In this document: positions 7,954 to 15,538 of the stretch, one piece after another
Layout: every line of letters begins with the position of its first letter
Numbering within the stretch: the stretch's first letter is position 1
Assembly (NCBI GenBank): GCA_024683645.1
Contig: JAIKYA010000021.1
Location: 1-33,076 of the forward strand
Length of the DNA stretch: 33,076 bases
Direction: 5' to 3'
Source: Lachnospiraceae bacterium
GTDB taxonomy: Bacteria > Bacillota > Clostridia > Lachnospirales > Lachnospiraceae
Translations under genes and position numbers: made by a program
Notes under the pieces: model-generated
The model's database searches: none
What the model saw: only the letters and a program-made list of their open reading frames with translations
What the model was told of the DNA's origin: nothing

Positions 7954-9612
7954 ATGAGTTCAAATCTTTTGAGAGTGACCGGAATGATCTCCGGAATGGA
8001 TACTGAAAGTATAATCAACGCATATGCCACACCTGCCAAGACAAGACTTGAGAAGGCCAAGAGGAGTAAAACGCTCAACACCTGGACTCAGGATGCATGG
8101 AAGGGCATAAACTCAAAGATATACGGTTTTTATTCAAAGACTCTGTCGACAAACCGTATGTCGGCTGCATACAAGAAGACCAAGACCACTACATCGAATG
8201 CCGCTCTGTCTGTTACGGCAGGGGCAAATACGCCCAACGGCGTTCAGACTGCACAGATACTGAATACCGCAAAAGCAGGGTATCTCACCGGTAATGAAGT
8301 GAAAGCTTCATCCGAGCTGAAGGGCAGCGACAGCCTTGTGAGTGCGCTCGGGATAGAAGAAGGATCCGAGATCAAACTGAGCACCGGCGGAGTGGATACT
8401 AAGATAGTCATAGCCGGGAATATGTCAGCAGAGGACAAGGCTGCAGCAGAGGCTGACGGCAAGAAGGTCGTCACCTCCATGGATGACCTTGTTAATGTTC
8501 TTAAGAAAGCGGGCGTTAATGCCAACTTCGATACCGCAAACCAGAGGCTTTTCGTCAGTGCCAAGTCGACAGGTGAGAAGAGCGACTTCTCGCTTACGGC
8601 TGATTTTGGAGGCGAAGGAGCTGCAAAGTCCATGGATGCTCTGGTAAAGCTGGGAGTGGCAGGCGAGAGCGTGATATCCGATTATGTAAAGGGCCAGACA
8701 GCTGCAGGCAATGCAACGAGCAGGGCTGAAGTAATGGAAAGCTTCGGCATCACTGATATAGCGACCAAGATAAACGGTGAGGATGCAAGGATCAAGGTGA
8801 ACGGAGCCGAGTTCAAGTCATCTACCAACAGCTTCAGCATAAACGGGAGCACATTTACCGTAAATTATATGCCTTCGGATCCCAACGAGGAGATATCTGT
8901 CAATACGTCAGTGGACTATGACGGTGTCTATAAAGTAGTAAAGGACATGCTCAAGGAATATAATGACCTTATGAACGAGATGAGCAAGCTTTATAACGCA
9001 CCTTCTTCAAAGGGTTATAATCCTCTGACGGACGAGCAGAAGGAAGAAATGTCCGAAAAGGAGATAGATGAGTGGGAGAATAAGATAAAAGACTCCCTGC
9101 TCCGTAAGGACGGAACTCTTTCCGATGTTATGCTTGCAGTAAGCAACGAGATGGCAAAGGGTATAAAAGTTGGCGACAAGACGCTGTATCTTTCGAATTT
9201 CGGTATCAGCTCACAGGGGTATTTTGAGGCAGCCGAGAATGACAGGTATGCGCTGCATATCGACGGCGATCCCGATGATGAAGTGGGAGCAGGCAAGGAA
9301 GATAAGCTGAAAGCCATGATCAGTACCGATCCCGAGGCAGTTACCGAGTTCTTCCAGAAGCTTTCAAACAATCTGTATGACAGTCTGTACAAGAAGATGA
9401 GCGGCAACAGCAGCATGAGCAGTATCTATAAGGTATACAATGACAAGAAGCTGACCGAGGAAGGAAAAGACTGGGACAAGAAGATAAAGGAACTGGAGCA
9501 GAAGGTTACCGATGTAGAGGATAAGTGGTACCGGAGATTCGGTAAGATGGAGAGCAAGCTGGCAAAACTGCAGAAAAACCAGACAGCAGTCGGCGGGTTC
9601 TTCGGAGGCTGA
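7954..9612 (+). CDS. fliD: FliD filament cap protein (HAP2)
   Basis: 552 residues. The N-terminus (LLRVTGMISGMDTESIINAY, then KTRLEKAKRSKTLNTWTQDAW to about residue 48) is the FliD_N domain with its coiled coil. The middle (about 90-440) carries the leg and head domains, and the C-terminal coiled coil (KIKELEQKVTDVEDKWYRRF, residues 508-527, ending VGGFFGG) is the FliD_C signature. FliD forms the cap at the filament tip and folds exported flagellin into place. Length is a little above the Bacillus norm. The AAGGAGGTGAGG site overlaps the end of flaG. The spacing makes flaG-fliD one transcript. Confidence 0.95.
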   Translation: MSSNLLRVTGMISGMDTESIINAYATPAKTRLEKAKRSKTLNTWTQDAWKGINSKIYGFYSKTLSTNRMSAAYKKTKTTTSNAALSVTAGANTPNGVQTAQILNTAKAGYLTGNEVKASSELKGSDSLVSALGIEEGSEIKLSTGGVDTKIVIAGNMSAEDKAAAEADGKKVVTSMDDLVNVLKKAGVNANFDTANQRLFVSAKSTGEKSDFSLTADFGGEGAAKSMDALVKLGVAGESVISDYVKGQTAAGNATSRAEVMESFGITDIATKINGEDARIKVNGAEFKSSTNSFSINGSTFTVNYMPSDPNEEISVNTSVDYDGVYKVVKDMLKEYNDLMNEMSKLYNAPSSKGYNPLTDEQKEEMSEKEIDEWENKIKDSLLRKDGTLSDVMLAVSNEMAKGIKVGDKTLYLSNFGISSQGYFEAAENDRYALHIDGDPDDEVGAGKEDKLKAMISTDPEAVTEFFQKLSNNLYDSLYKKMSGNSSMSSIYKVYNDKKLTEEGKDWDKKIKELEQKVTDVEDKWYRRFGKMESKLAKLQKNQTAVGGFFGG

Positions 9613-9640
9613 CAGCCAGTTAATAGATTTTCGATCACAA

Positions 9641-9688
9641 CCGGCGGATGGACGTTCAGGTAATGCAAACCGGACAGTTATCCGCCGG
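9641..9688 (+). promoter_or_regulatory. Inverted repeat between fliD and fliS
   Basis: CCGGCGGAT (9641-9649) is perfectly complementary to ATCCGCCGG (9680-9688), with 30 bases between. No T tract follows, so it is more likely an mRNA stability or attenuation structure than a terminator. Confidence 0.5.
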
Positions 9689-9714
9689 ATACTATGAAAA
9701 CAGGAGAGAGATCG

Positions 9715-10095
9715 ATGCAGAACAATCCATATGACCAGTATCTGAAAAACAAAATAATGACGGCAACACCGGCGGAGCTTACCCTTATGCTTTATGAAGG
9801 AGCCATAAAGTTCGGCAATATCGCGATAAAGGGCATAGAAGACGGTGATGTCCAGAAAGCACACATCAATATCGTAAAAGTGGAAAAGATCATTGAGGAG
9901 TTCAGACGTACTCTCGACTTTAAATACGAAGTTGCCCAGCATTTCGAAAATGTGTATCAGTATCTGGCTCAGAGGCTTGTGGAAGCCAATATAAGCAAGG
10001 ATAAAGCTATCATGGAGGAGGTTGTCGGACATCTGAGATCCATGAGGGATAATTGGAAAGAGGTAATGAAGGTGGCCAAGAGCCAGCAGGCATAA
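9715..10095 (+). CDS. fliS: FliS flagellin export chaperone
   Basis: 126 residues, the usual size. The N-terminus (MQNNPYDQYLKNKIMTATPA, then ELTLMLYEGAIKFGNIAI) is the FliS signature and the rest is a four-helix bundle. FliS caps the C-terminal helix of flagellin in the cytosol and prevents early polymerisation. With FliW it forms a ternary complex with flagellin in Bacillus. I chose ATG 9715 over the in-frame ATG 9694 because FliS proteins normally begin close to NPYxxY and an AGGAGAGAG site sits at 9702-9710. The flagellins it would serve are 4.5 kb downstream. Confidence 0.95.
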   Translation: MQNNPYDQYLKNKIMTATPAELTLMLYEGAIKFGNIAIKGIEDGDVQKAHINIVKVEKIIEEFRRTLDFKYEVAQHFENVYQYLAQRLVEANISKDKAIMEEVVGHLRSMRDNWKEVMKVAKSQQA

Positions 10096-10106
10096 CGGGG
10101 GATTTT

Positions 10107-10580
10107 ATGGAGGAATATCTTCGCAGCCTTATCACCGGACTGGAAGAAAAAAAAGAATGTCTGGAAGCTTTGATAGCAAAGACGGCAGAACAGGCTGATG
10201 TGGTCCGGGAGGAAAATGTAGACTGGGACGCTTTTGACAGGCTCGTGGATGAAAAAGATGAGCTGATCGACAGGCTGGATGCTCTGGATGATGGTTTTCA
10301 GCAGGTATTTGAAAGGATCAAACCGGAGCTTGAAGGAAAAAAGAGCCTGTATTCGGAGTATGTTAAGAAGCTCCAGCTGCTGATACGTGAAGTCACCGGG
10401 CTCGGGACCACACTTATGAGTGACGAGCAGAACAACAAAGGTCTGATAACGGAGCGTTTTGCGGATGCAAAGAAGAGGATCAGTACCAACAAGACTTCAT
10501 CGAGAGCAGCAGCCAGCTATTATACCAATATGAATCAGATCAATCTGATCGATCCCCAGCTGATGGATAAGAAGAAGTGA
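10107..10580 (+). CDS. FliT-like coiled-coil flagellar protein
   Basis: 157 residues, strongly helical and charged. It opens MEEYLRSLITGLEEKKECLE, and an acidic region around residues 36-54 (WDAFDRLVDEKDELIDRLDA) resembles FliT/FlgN-type export chaperones. The C-terminus (residues 130-157) is Ser/Asn-rich and ends in lysines. Its place directly after fliS is where fliT stands in many genomes, so a chaperone for FliD or another late substrate is the best guess. ATG 10107 follows CGGGGGATTTT 12 bases after the fliS stop. A longer in-frame start at 10053 would run deep into fliS and is unlikely. No catalytic motif is present, and the family assignment is partly positional. Confidence 0.6.
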   Translation: MEEYLRSLITGLEEKKECLEALIAKTAEQADVVREENVDWDAFDRLVDEKDELIDRLDALDDGFQQVFERIKPELEGKKSLYSEYVKKLQLLIREVTGLGTTLMSDEQNNKGLITERFADAKKRISTNKTSSRAAASYYTNMNQINLIDPQLMDKKK

Positions 10581-10602
10581 TATACGGACAGGAGATGTTC
10601 AA

Positions 10603-10674
10603 ATGCCAGGAAGACCGTATCCTATATGGGATGACGGTCTTTATTTGATGAAAACGGGAGAAGCATATGGATAA
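10603..10674 (+). CDS. Possible 23-residue small ORF coupled to the next gene
   Basis: ATG 10603 is preceded at good distance by AGGAG (10590-10594) and encodes 23 residues (MPGRPYPIWDDGLYLMKTGE, then AYG) with TAA at 10672-10674. It overlaps the start of the next gene (ATG 10667) by eight bases, the kind of overlap seen in translational coupling. It is rich in Pro, Trp and Tyr. The same DNA holds the hairpin at 10611-10646, so it could act as a leader ORF controlling that hairpin. I do not recognise the peptide. It may be chance. Confidence 0.35.
   Translation: MPGRPYPIWDDGLYLMKTGEAYG
10611..10646 (+). terminator. Terminator-like hairpin before the glycosyltransferase genes
   Basis: AAGACCGT (10611-10618) pairs with ACGGTCTT (10634-10641), and ATCC (10619-10622) with GGAT (10629-10632) with one bulged G. 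The tail TTATTT is a weak U tract. It may end the flaG-fliS transcript in part, or attenuate the genes that follow. Confidence 0.5.
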
Positions 10675-11656
10675 AGACAGTCTGGTGACAGGGATCCTGA
10701 ATGATGTTATGAAGCTGACAGAAGCGGATAAAGCCGAGGAAGCCTACAGACTTGTAGCAGAGTTTGTGAGCGCACATCCTGATGCCGTCGATAACAGGTT
10801 CAGGGCAGAGCTTGCCTTCATAATGAAGAATATGGAGTATAAAAACGCACTGAAGGAGTTTTCGTTTCTGCGGGGGCTTTCCGTAGTATATAAGTATTGC
10901 GGGGCTAATTATGCCAAAGTGCTGCAGGAACAGCCGGAATACGGTACAGAGCTTCTTCCGGACCGTGATGTTATATGGTGGTGCTGGCTTCAGAGTCTGG
11001 AAAAAGCTCCGGAGATAGTAAGATGCTGCTATGAGTCCGTGAAAAAGCTCGGGAAAAAGATAATAGTCCTGGATGAAGGAAATCTTACGGAGTATGTAAG
11101 CCTGCCGGATCATATAATCGAAAAGTATAACAGGGGCATTATAAGCAGGACACATTACACCGATCTGGTACGGATGGAGCTGCTGACTGAGAGAGGGGGC
11201 CTGTGGCTTGATGCAACAGCATATATATCGGGCACGGCTTCGATACTTCCGGTGCTGGATGCAGAAGATCTGTTCATGTACCGTTCGGGAAATGTGAGCG
11301 AGTATATCATCTTTGACAGCTGGTTCATGCAGGCAGGAAGGAAGAGTGCCATATTTGAGGCAACAAAAAAACTTCTCTATACATACTGGGAAAAGGAAGA
11401 GGAACTCAAGCATTATTTTCTGCTGCATCTGATGATGACACTTGCCTGTAAGATGTATCCTGATGAATTTGAAAGTATACCGCTGTTTTCCAATGAACCG
11501 GCGCATGCGCTCCAGCATGATATGTTTAAAGCCTACAGTGAGAAAAGATGGGTGCAGATAAAAAATATGAGTGATGTCCATAAGCTTACCTACAAATATG
11601 ATGACGGGGATATTGGCGGAAGCTTGCTGGAAAAGATATTGAAAGGGACTCTATGA
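10667..11656 (+). CDS. Capsular polysaccharide synthesis-type glycosyltransferase (PF05704 style)
   Basis: 329 residues. Around residue 106 a WWCWLQSLEKAPEIVRCCYE segment, and at 161-184 an SRTHYTDLVRMELLTERGGL block followed by WLDAT, form the glycosyltransferase signature of the Caps_synth/OCH1-like class. The conserved Asp166 and Asp182 would bind metal and the sugar nucleotide. The N-terminal 85 residues are a helical region of unknown role. There is no membrane segment, so it acts in the cytosol. ATG 10667 follows GGGAGAA. The stop overlaps the next start (ATGA), so the pair is translationally coupled. Position between the flagellin chaperones and the flagellins points to flagellin glycan assembly. 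The sugar is unknown. Confidence 0.8.
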   Translation: MDKDSLVTGILNDVMKLTEADKAEEAYRLVAEFVSAHPDAVDNRFRAELAFIMKNMEYKNALKEFSFLRGLSVVYKYCGANYAKVLQEQPEYGTELLPDRDVIWWCWLQSLEKAPEIVRCCYESVKKLGKKIIVLDEGNLTEYVSLPDHIIEKYNRGIISRTHYTDLVRMELLTERGGLWLDATAYISGTASILPVLDAEDLFMYRSGNVSEYIIFDSWFMQAGRKSAIFEATKKLLYTYWEKEEELKHYFLLHLMMTLACKMYPDEFESIPLFSNEPAHALQHDMFKAYSEKRWVQIKNMSDVHKLTYKYDDGDIGGSLLEKILKGTL

Positions 11657-12861
11657 CTATACTGATCATGGACTGGCCGGCTTTCGGGAGCAGGACGGTA
11701 AAAGAGACATTCGGGAGGCTCGGGCACAAGGTTGAGATATTTGATTTTCCGCAGGGAAGCGCTCAGGCGGATATCGGTGAAGAGCTGGGAATGAAGATCG
11801 CCTCGGAGATACTGCGTACCGGGGCGGATATTGTTTTTTCATTTAATTATTTTCCGGTGATAGCAGCCGCCGTTCATGCCTGCAGAAAGAAATATATCAG
11901 CTGGGTGTATGACAGCCCCGCAGCCTTTCTTTATTCAATGACAGTGTTCTTTGAAGAAAACTATATTTTTCATTTCGATTCACATGAAGTGAAGCGGATG
12001 AGAAATGACGGGATAGAACAGGTTTACTACCTTCCGCTGGCGGCAAATACGGAAGAATATGACAAGATGACAGCAGATGAGGCGGCAATAAAGCGATATG
12101 ATACCGATATTGCGATGATCGGTTCGATGTATAAGGAGAAATACAGCTATTTTGAGAAATATACAAAGTTTGATGAATATACGGCCGGGTATCTGGCTGC
12201 GCTGACTAAGGCCCAGGAGAAGATCGCCGGGGTGAATTTTCTTGAGGAATCCCTGACAGCCGGTATAATGGAGCGGATATTAAAGAAGGTCCCGCTTTCC
12301 GATAACAAGGGAACAGGGTATAATAAGGCATCCTGGGATTTTGCAAACTATTACCTGGCAATGGCGGTCACGTCAAATGAACGAAAACATATACTTGAGG
12401 CATTGGCGGAAAAGTACAGGGTAGCACTATATTCCACGGACAGAAGCGGGGATATTCCCGGAGTCGGGTACAGGGGGACGCTTGATTATTATACCGAGGC
12501 GCCTTACGCGATAAAATGTGCAAAGATCAACCTGAATGTCACCCTTCGGAGCATACAGACGGGTATACCCTTAAGGGTTATGGATATAATGGGCTGCGGG
12601 GGCTTTGTCCTGTCAAATTACCAGGAAGATATGTGCAATGAATTTGTTCCCGGAGAAGACTTTGTATATTATGAAAGTACGGAGCATGCTGCAGAACTGG
12701 CCGGCTACTATCTTGAGCATGAAGAAGAACGGCTGAGGATAGCGGCTAACGGATATGCAAAGGTAAAAGAAAAGCATGGATTTGAGGGGAAATGCCGGGA
12801 GATGATAAATATAGTTATGAGAGCATCGGAAGAGGTGGAAAATGGCAGAAGATTTTCTTGA
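11653..12861 (+). CDS. CgeB/DUF3880-type glycosyltransferase
   Basis: 402 residues. The N-terminal half (about 1-150, with SFNYFPVIAAA and ISWVYDSP near 58-98) resembles DUF3880. The C-terminal half (about 280-395) is a GT-B nucleotide-sugar domain with IPLRVMDIMGCGGFVLSNYQ at 305-324 and a closing YLEHEEERLRIA helix. It is one of three relatives in the window (also 25890-27041 and the N-terminal half of 29530-31758), all with IPLR near residue 300. Overlaps of 4 bases upstream and 20 bases downstream put it in one operon with the flanking genes. It probably transfers a sugar onto flagellin or a glycan intermediate in the cytosol. The donor cannot be read from the sequence. Confidence 0.8.
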   Translation: MTILIMDWPAFGSRTVKETFGRLGHKVEIFDFPQGSAQADIGEELGMKIASEILRTGADIVFSFNYFPVIAAAVHACRKKYISWVYDSPAAFLYSMTVFFEENYIFHFDSHEVKRMRNDGIEQVYYLPLAANTEEYDKMTADEAAIKRYDTDIAMIGSMYKEKYSYFEKYTKFDEYTAGYLAALTKAQEKIAGVNFLEESLTAGIMERILKKVPLSDNKGTGYNKASWDFANYYLAMAVTSNERKHILEALAEKYRVALYSTDRSGDIPGVGYRGTLDYYTEAPYAIKCAKINLNVTLRSIQTGIPLRVMDIMGCGGFVLSNYQEDMCNEFVPGEDFVYYESTEHAAELAGYYLEHEEERLRIAANGYAKVKEKHGFEGKCREMINIVMRASEEVENGRRFS

Positions 12862-14374
12862 AAGAATATATACACAGGCAGATGTTCTGCAGCAGCTTCA
12901 TGATACGGTGAAGTATACAAGAAAACTAATGCTGGAGAAAGCCTTTGAAGAATGGAATTCATTGACTGCAGTATTAATAGAGCTTGCAGAGGAAATATCT
13001 GAAAAGGATGAAGCGCTTGCTGCGCAGATGATTAATTCTGCGGAAAATGTATGCCAAAAATGGGGAGACCCGGCAGCGTTTTCTTCAGTAATAGAGGGAG
13101 AACTCATCCCGTTATATAAGCAGTGTATGAAACATAAGAGCTGCATAGACGTTGAAGACGGGAGATACAGGTTTAAAAGCGCAGATAGCGGATATCTGAC
13201 CCTATATGATTCGGAGCAACAGTTATGGTTGCATGAAATCCATGAACCGATGGTTGCTGCTGCGGAGCTGGCAGAGGCATTATACAGACCGGGGATGGAT
13301 GAATTTCATATATTCGGTTGTGGTCTTGGATATGAGGCTTATCAGATTTATGTTCATTCAGCAAAAAGTGTAAAGATAGTTATTTATGAATGCGATCCCA
13401 GGATAGTGGAAATGGCATTTTCTTATGGGGTTTTGGATCGCATTGACAGAAATATGTTGGAGATTGTGGCTGAAAAAGATCCGAACCGGCTGAAAGATCA
13501 GTTCATGCGTCGAAAATCTTCAGATTATGCCGGGAGCTTTATTTCATACTGGGAAGCATCGGAGTTTTCCAAGTATGATGGCGGGGGTCTGATACGTGAA
13601 CGAATGGTCAACGAGGGAGAAATCAGCCTGGAGGATCTTTGGAGGATCAATGCCTGCAAAAACGTAAAGAGAGCTGATATCAGCTTTAGAGAGTTGAGGG
13701 ATGAGTTGCAGAGTGATGAGTGGATCGTAGTTGCTGCAGGGCCGTCTTTGGACGATAATATGGACTTTCTTAAGGAAGCTGTAGGAAAAATAAGAATAGT
13801 TACTGTAGAAACGGTATTGAAGAAACTACTATTAGCCGGAGTAAAGCCAGATGTGGTAACTGTGGCTGATCCCAAAGAAGCGATAATGAGGTATCTGGAG
13901 GGGATAGAGGATAAAACCCGGGATATACCCCTGGTGGCGGGGATACTTACAGGCTGGAAATATCTCCATAAATATCAGGGGAGGGTATGTCTGATCACGG
14001 AGGGGGAAAACGTTTTAAGATATACAGAAAAAAAGAAAGCGGATGAAATATGGAATGTGGGAGGTACCGTTTCTGCACTGGCTATAGAAACAGCAGTGCG
14101 TTTGGGGGCCAGGAAGGTATATGTTGTAGGGTTGGATCTGGCATATCCGGGAGGAAGGATTTACGCGAAAGGAAGCGACAATGATAACGCAGCTAAGGGC
14201 GAAAAGAATGAATGGGTGGAATCAAACGATGGAGCAAAGGTAAGAACTACGCCCACATTCAGGTTCTTTAAAGAACAGATAGAATTTCAGATAGCCAGAT
14301 GTCCTCAGGTTAAGTTCGTGAATCTTTCCAAGCAGGGAGCGAGGATAAAAGGAATGAAAATTTATAAAAAATAA
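12842..14374 (+). CDS. Maf/DUF115 (MptE-like) protein, putative flagellin glycosyltransferase
   Basis: 510 residues. After a helical N-terminus (1-155) a Rossmann-like segment begins (FHIFGCGLGYEAYQIY). The DUF115 core carries VVAAGPSLDDN with GPSL at 300-303, the hallmark of motility accessory factors, and later NVGGTVSALAIETAVRLGAR and VVGLDLAYPGG. Maf proteins in Campylobacter, Helicobacter and Geobacillus transfer nonulosonic acids to flagellin Ser/Thr residues. The gene lies directly upstream of the two flagellins. GAGGTGG precedes ATG 12842, within the end of the previous gene. Its DNA looks more AT-rich than that gene (24/60 G+C at 13381-13440 against 35/60 at 12421-12480). No nonulosonic acid synthesis genes are in the window, so the sugar donor is open. 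Confidence 0.85.
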   Translation: MAEDFLERIYTQADVLQQLHDTVKYTRKLMLEKAFEEWNSLTAVLIELAEEISEKDEALAAQMINSAENVCQKWGDPAAFSSVIEGELIPLYKQCMKHKSCIDVEDGRYRFKSADSGYLTLYDSEQQLWLHEIHEPMVAAAELAEALYRPGMDEFHIFGCGLGYEAYQIYVHSAKSVKIVIYECDPRIVEMAFSYGVLDRIDRNMLEIVAEKDPNRLKDQFMRRKSSDYAGSFISYWEASEFSKYDGGGLIRERMVNEGEISLEDLWRINACKNVKRADISFRELRDELQSDEWIVVAAGPSLDDNMDFLKEAVGKIRIVTVETVLKKLLLAGVKPDVVTVADPKEAIMRYLEGIEDKTRDIPLVAGILTGWKYLHKYQGRVCLITEGENVLRYTEKKKADEIWNVGGTVSALAIETAVRLGARKVYVVGLDLAYPGGRIYAKGSDNDNAAKGEKNEWVESNDGAKVRTTPTFRFFKEQIEFQIARCPQVKFVNLSKQGARIKGMKIYKK

Positions 14375-14392
14375 GTAAAATTGCTAAAAGAC

Positions 14393-14424
14393 TTGCATTA
14401 TTTGGATTAAAGTGTTATTATAAT
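14393..14424 (+). promoter_or_regulatory. Candidate promoter of the first flagellin gene
   Basis: TTGCAT (14393-14398) is followed after 17 bases by TATTAT (14416-14421), overlapping TATAAT (14419-14424). A degenerate sigma-28 reading also exists: TAAA at 14385-14388 and GATTAA at 14405-14410. Neither is clean, unlike the promoter of the second flagellin. Confidence 0.4.
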
Positions 14425-14456
14425 TTTACAAAATTATTCAAAAAAAAATATTTTTG

Positions 14457-14511
14457 GTATTAAGTATCGGAAATCTCATCCGATATATTTAATACAAGCG
14501 GTTGATACCGC
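14457..14511 (+). promoter_or_regulatory. Two leader hairpins upstream of the first flagellin
   Basis: GTATTAA (14457-14463) pairs with TTAATAC (14489-14495), and inside it TATCGG (14465-14470) with CCGATA (14480-14485). GCGGT (14498-14502) then pairs with ACCGC (14507-14511). They precede the CsrA-like hairpin and may protect or shape the long flagellin leader. Confidence 0.6.
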
Positions 14512-14524
14512 GCAACCAATAATA

Positions 14525-14560
14525 GCGGCAAGGATGTCGCATCAACATTTTCAAGGAGGA
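14525..14560 (+). promoter_or_regulatory. Predicted CsrA double binding site, first flagellin
   Basis: GCGGC (14525-14529) pairs with GTCGC (14536-14540), exposing loop AAGGAT. CAAGGATGT (14529-14537) agrees closely with the known CsrA consensus RUACARGGAUGU. The second GGA lies in the ribosome binding site AAGGAGGA (14553-14560). Bacillus hag mRNA has the same layout of one upstream hairpin and one site at the Shine-Dalgarno. Confidence 0.65.
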
Positions 14561-14567
14561 AAATATT

Positions 14568-15386
14568 ATGGTAGTACAGCACAATTTAACAGCAATGAAC
14601 AGTAACAGAATGTTAGGTCTTACGACCAATGCACAGGCTAAGTCAACTGAGAAGCTTTCTTCCGGTTACAAAGTAAACCGTGCAGCTGATGATGCAGCAG
14701 GTCTTGCTATAAGCGAGAAAATGCGCCGTCAGATCAAGGGCTTAACACAGGCATCTGCAAATGCTCAGGATGGCATTTCCGCAGTGCAGACCGCAGAAGG
14801 TGCGCTCAACGAAGTACATGATATGCTTCAGAGAATGAACGTCCTTGCTAACCAGGCATCTAATGATACCATGACAACCAAGGATCGTGAATATCTGAAC
14901 AGCGAAGTTCAGGCTCTTAAGAGCGAGATCAATCGTGTTGCTTCTACTACAACCTTCAATGAGCAGAATCTGCTCAACGGAAATTTTACCGGCAAGAACC
15001 TTCAGGTTGGTGCAGAATCAGGTCAGTTTATCAAGATCAGCATCGCCAAGATGAGCGCTTCCGGTATTGGTATTAGTGGAGTATCTGTAAGCGGAGCCAA
15101 TAATACGAAAGCACAGAGCGCAATCCAGAAGATCAAGGACGCGCTTGCAAGCGTTTCCAAGCAGAGGTCAGACCTCGGTGCTGTTCAGAACAGACTGGAG
15201 CACACGATCAACAACCTGGATAACGTAGTTGAGAATACGACCGCAGCTGAGAGCCAGATCCGTGATACTGATATGGCTACAGAAATGGTTAAGTACTCCA
15301 ACAACCAGATCCTTTCACAGGCTGGTACATCCATGTTGGCTCAGGCTAACCAGTCAAACCAGGGTGTACTTTCACTCCTCGGTTAA
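14568..15386 (+). CDS. Flagellin, first of two near-identical copies
   Basis: 272 residues. Residues 1-140 (MVVQHNLTAMNSNRMLGLTT onward, with KLSSGYKVNRAADDAAGLAI at 29-48) and about 185-272 (ending SMLAQANQSNQGVLSLLG) are the conserved D0/D1 coiled coils. The variable middle is only about 40 residues (SASGIGISGVSVSGANNTKA region), so the filament surface is minimal. That Ser/Thr-rich stretch is the obvious place for O-glycans. The D1 motif reads QRMNVLANQ (88-96), where many flagellins have QRxxELAVQ. It is exported through the flagellar secretion system with FliS. The ribosome binding site AAGGAGGA fixes ATG 14568. A strong terminator follows. The protein differs from the second copy at two positions, 72 and one near the C-terminus (Ile/Val in NNQ-I/V-LSQAG). 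Confidence 0.97.
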   Translation: MVVQHNLTAMNSNRMLGLTTNAQAKSTEKLSSGYKVNRAADDAAGLAISEKMRRQIKGLTQASANAQDGISAVQTAEGALNEVHDMLQRMNVLANQASNDTMTTKDREYLNSEVQALKSEINRVASTTTFNEQNLLNGNFTGKNLQVGAESGQFIKISIAKMSASGIGISGVSVSGANNTKAQSAIQKIKDALASVSKQRSDLGAVQNRLEHTINNLDNVVENTTAAESQIRDTDMATEMVKYSNNQILSQAGTSMLAQANQSNQGVLSLLG

Positions 15387-15401
15387 TCACATTGCTAACA
15401 G

Positions 15402-15438
15402 AAAGAGCCGCCGCAAGGCGGCTCTTTTATTTTTTTTG
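15402..15438 (+). terminator. Rho-independent terminator after the first flagellin
   Basis: AAAGAGCCGCC (15402-15412) pairs perfectly with GGCGGCTCTTT (15417-15427) around a GCAA tetraloop, followed by TATTTTTTTT. It separates the two flagellin transcripts. Confidence 0.95.
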
Positions 15439-15447
15439 AAAATATGC

Positions 15448-15474
15448 TAAAGTAGAAAAGGATAAGGACGATAT
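15448..15474 (+). promoter_or_regulatory. Sigma-28 promoter of the second flagellin
   Basis: TAAA (15448-15451), 17 bases, CGATAT (15469-15474). This is the exact spacing of the Bacillus sigma-D consensus. It is the cleanest promoter in the window and gives a leader of roughly 60 bases. Confidence 0.85.
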
Positions 15475-15494
15475 AATAATCAGATGAGAAAAAT

Positions 15495-15530
15495 GTCCCC
15501 GGAGGGGACGCTAATATATACTCAAGGAGG
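15495..15530 (+). promoter_or_regulatory. Predicted CsrA double binding site, second flagellin
   Basis: GTCCCC (15495-15500) and GGGGAC (15504-15509) form a perfect 6-bp stem whose loop is just GGA (15501-15503). A second GGA is in the ribosome binding site AAGGAGG (15524-15530). The leader is unrelated in sequence to that of the first flagellin but keeps the same design. Confidence 0.65.
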
Positions 15531-15538
15531 ACAAAAAT

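Noticed and set aside
9694..9714. Longer FliS start at ATG 9694
   Set aside because: The ribosome binding site lies after this ATG, and FliS proteins normally begin near the NPYxxY motif, which favours 9715.
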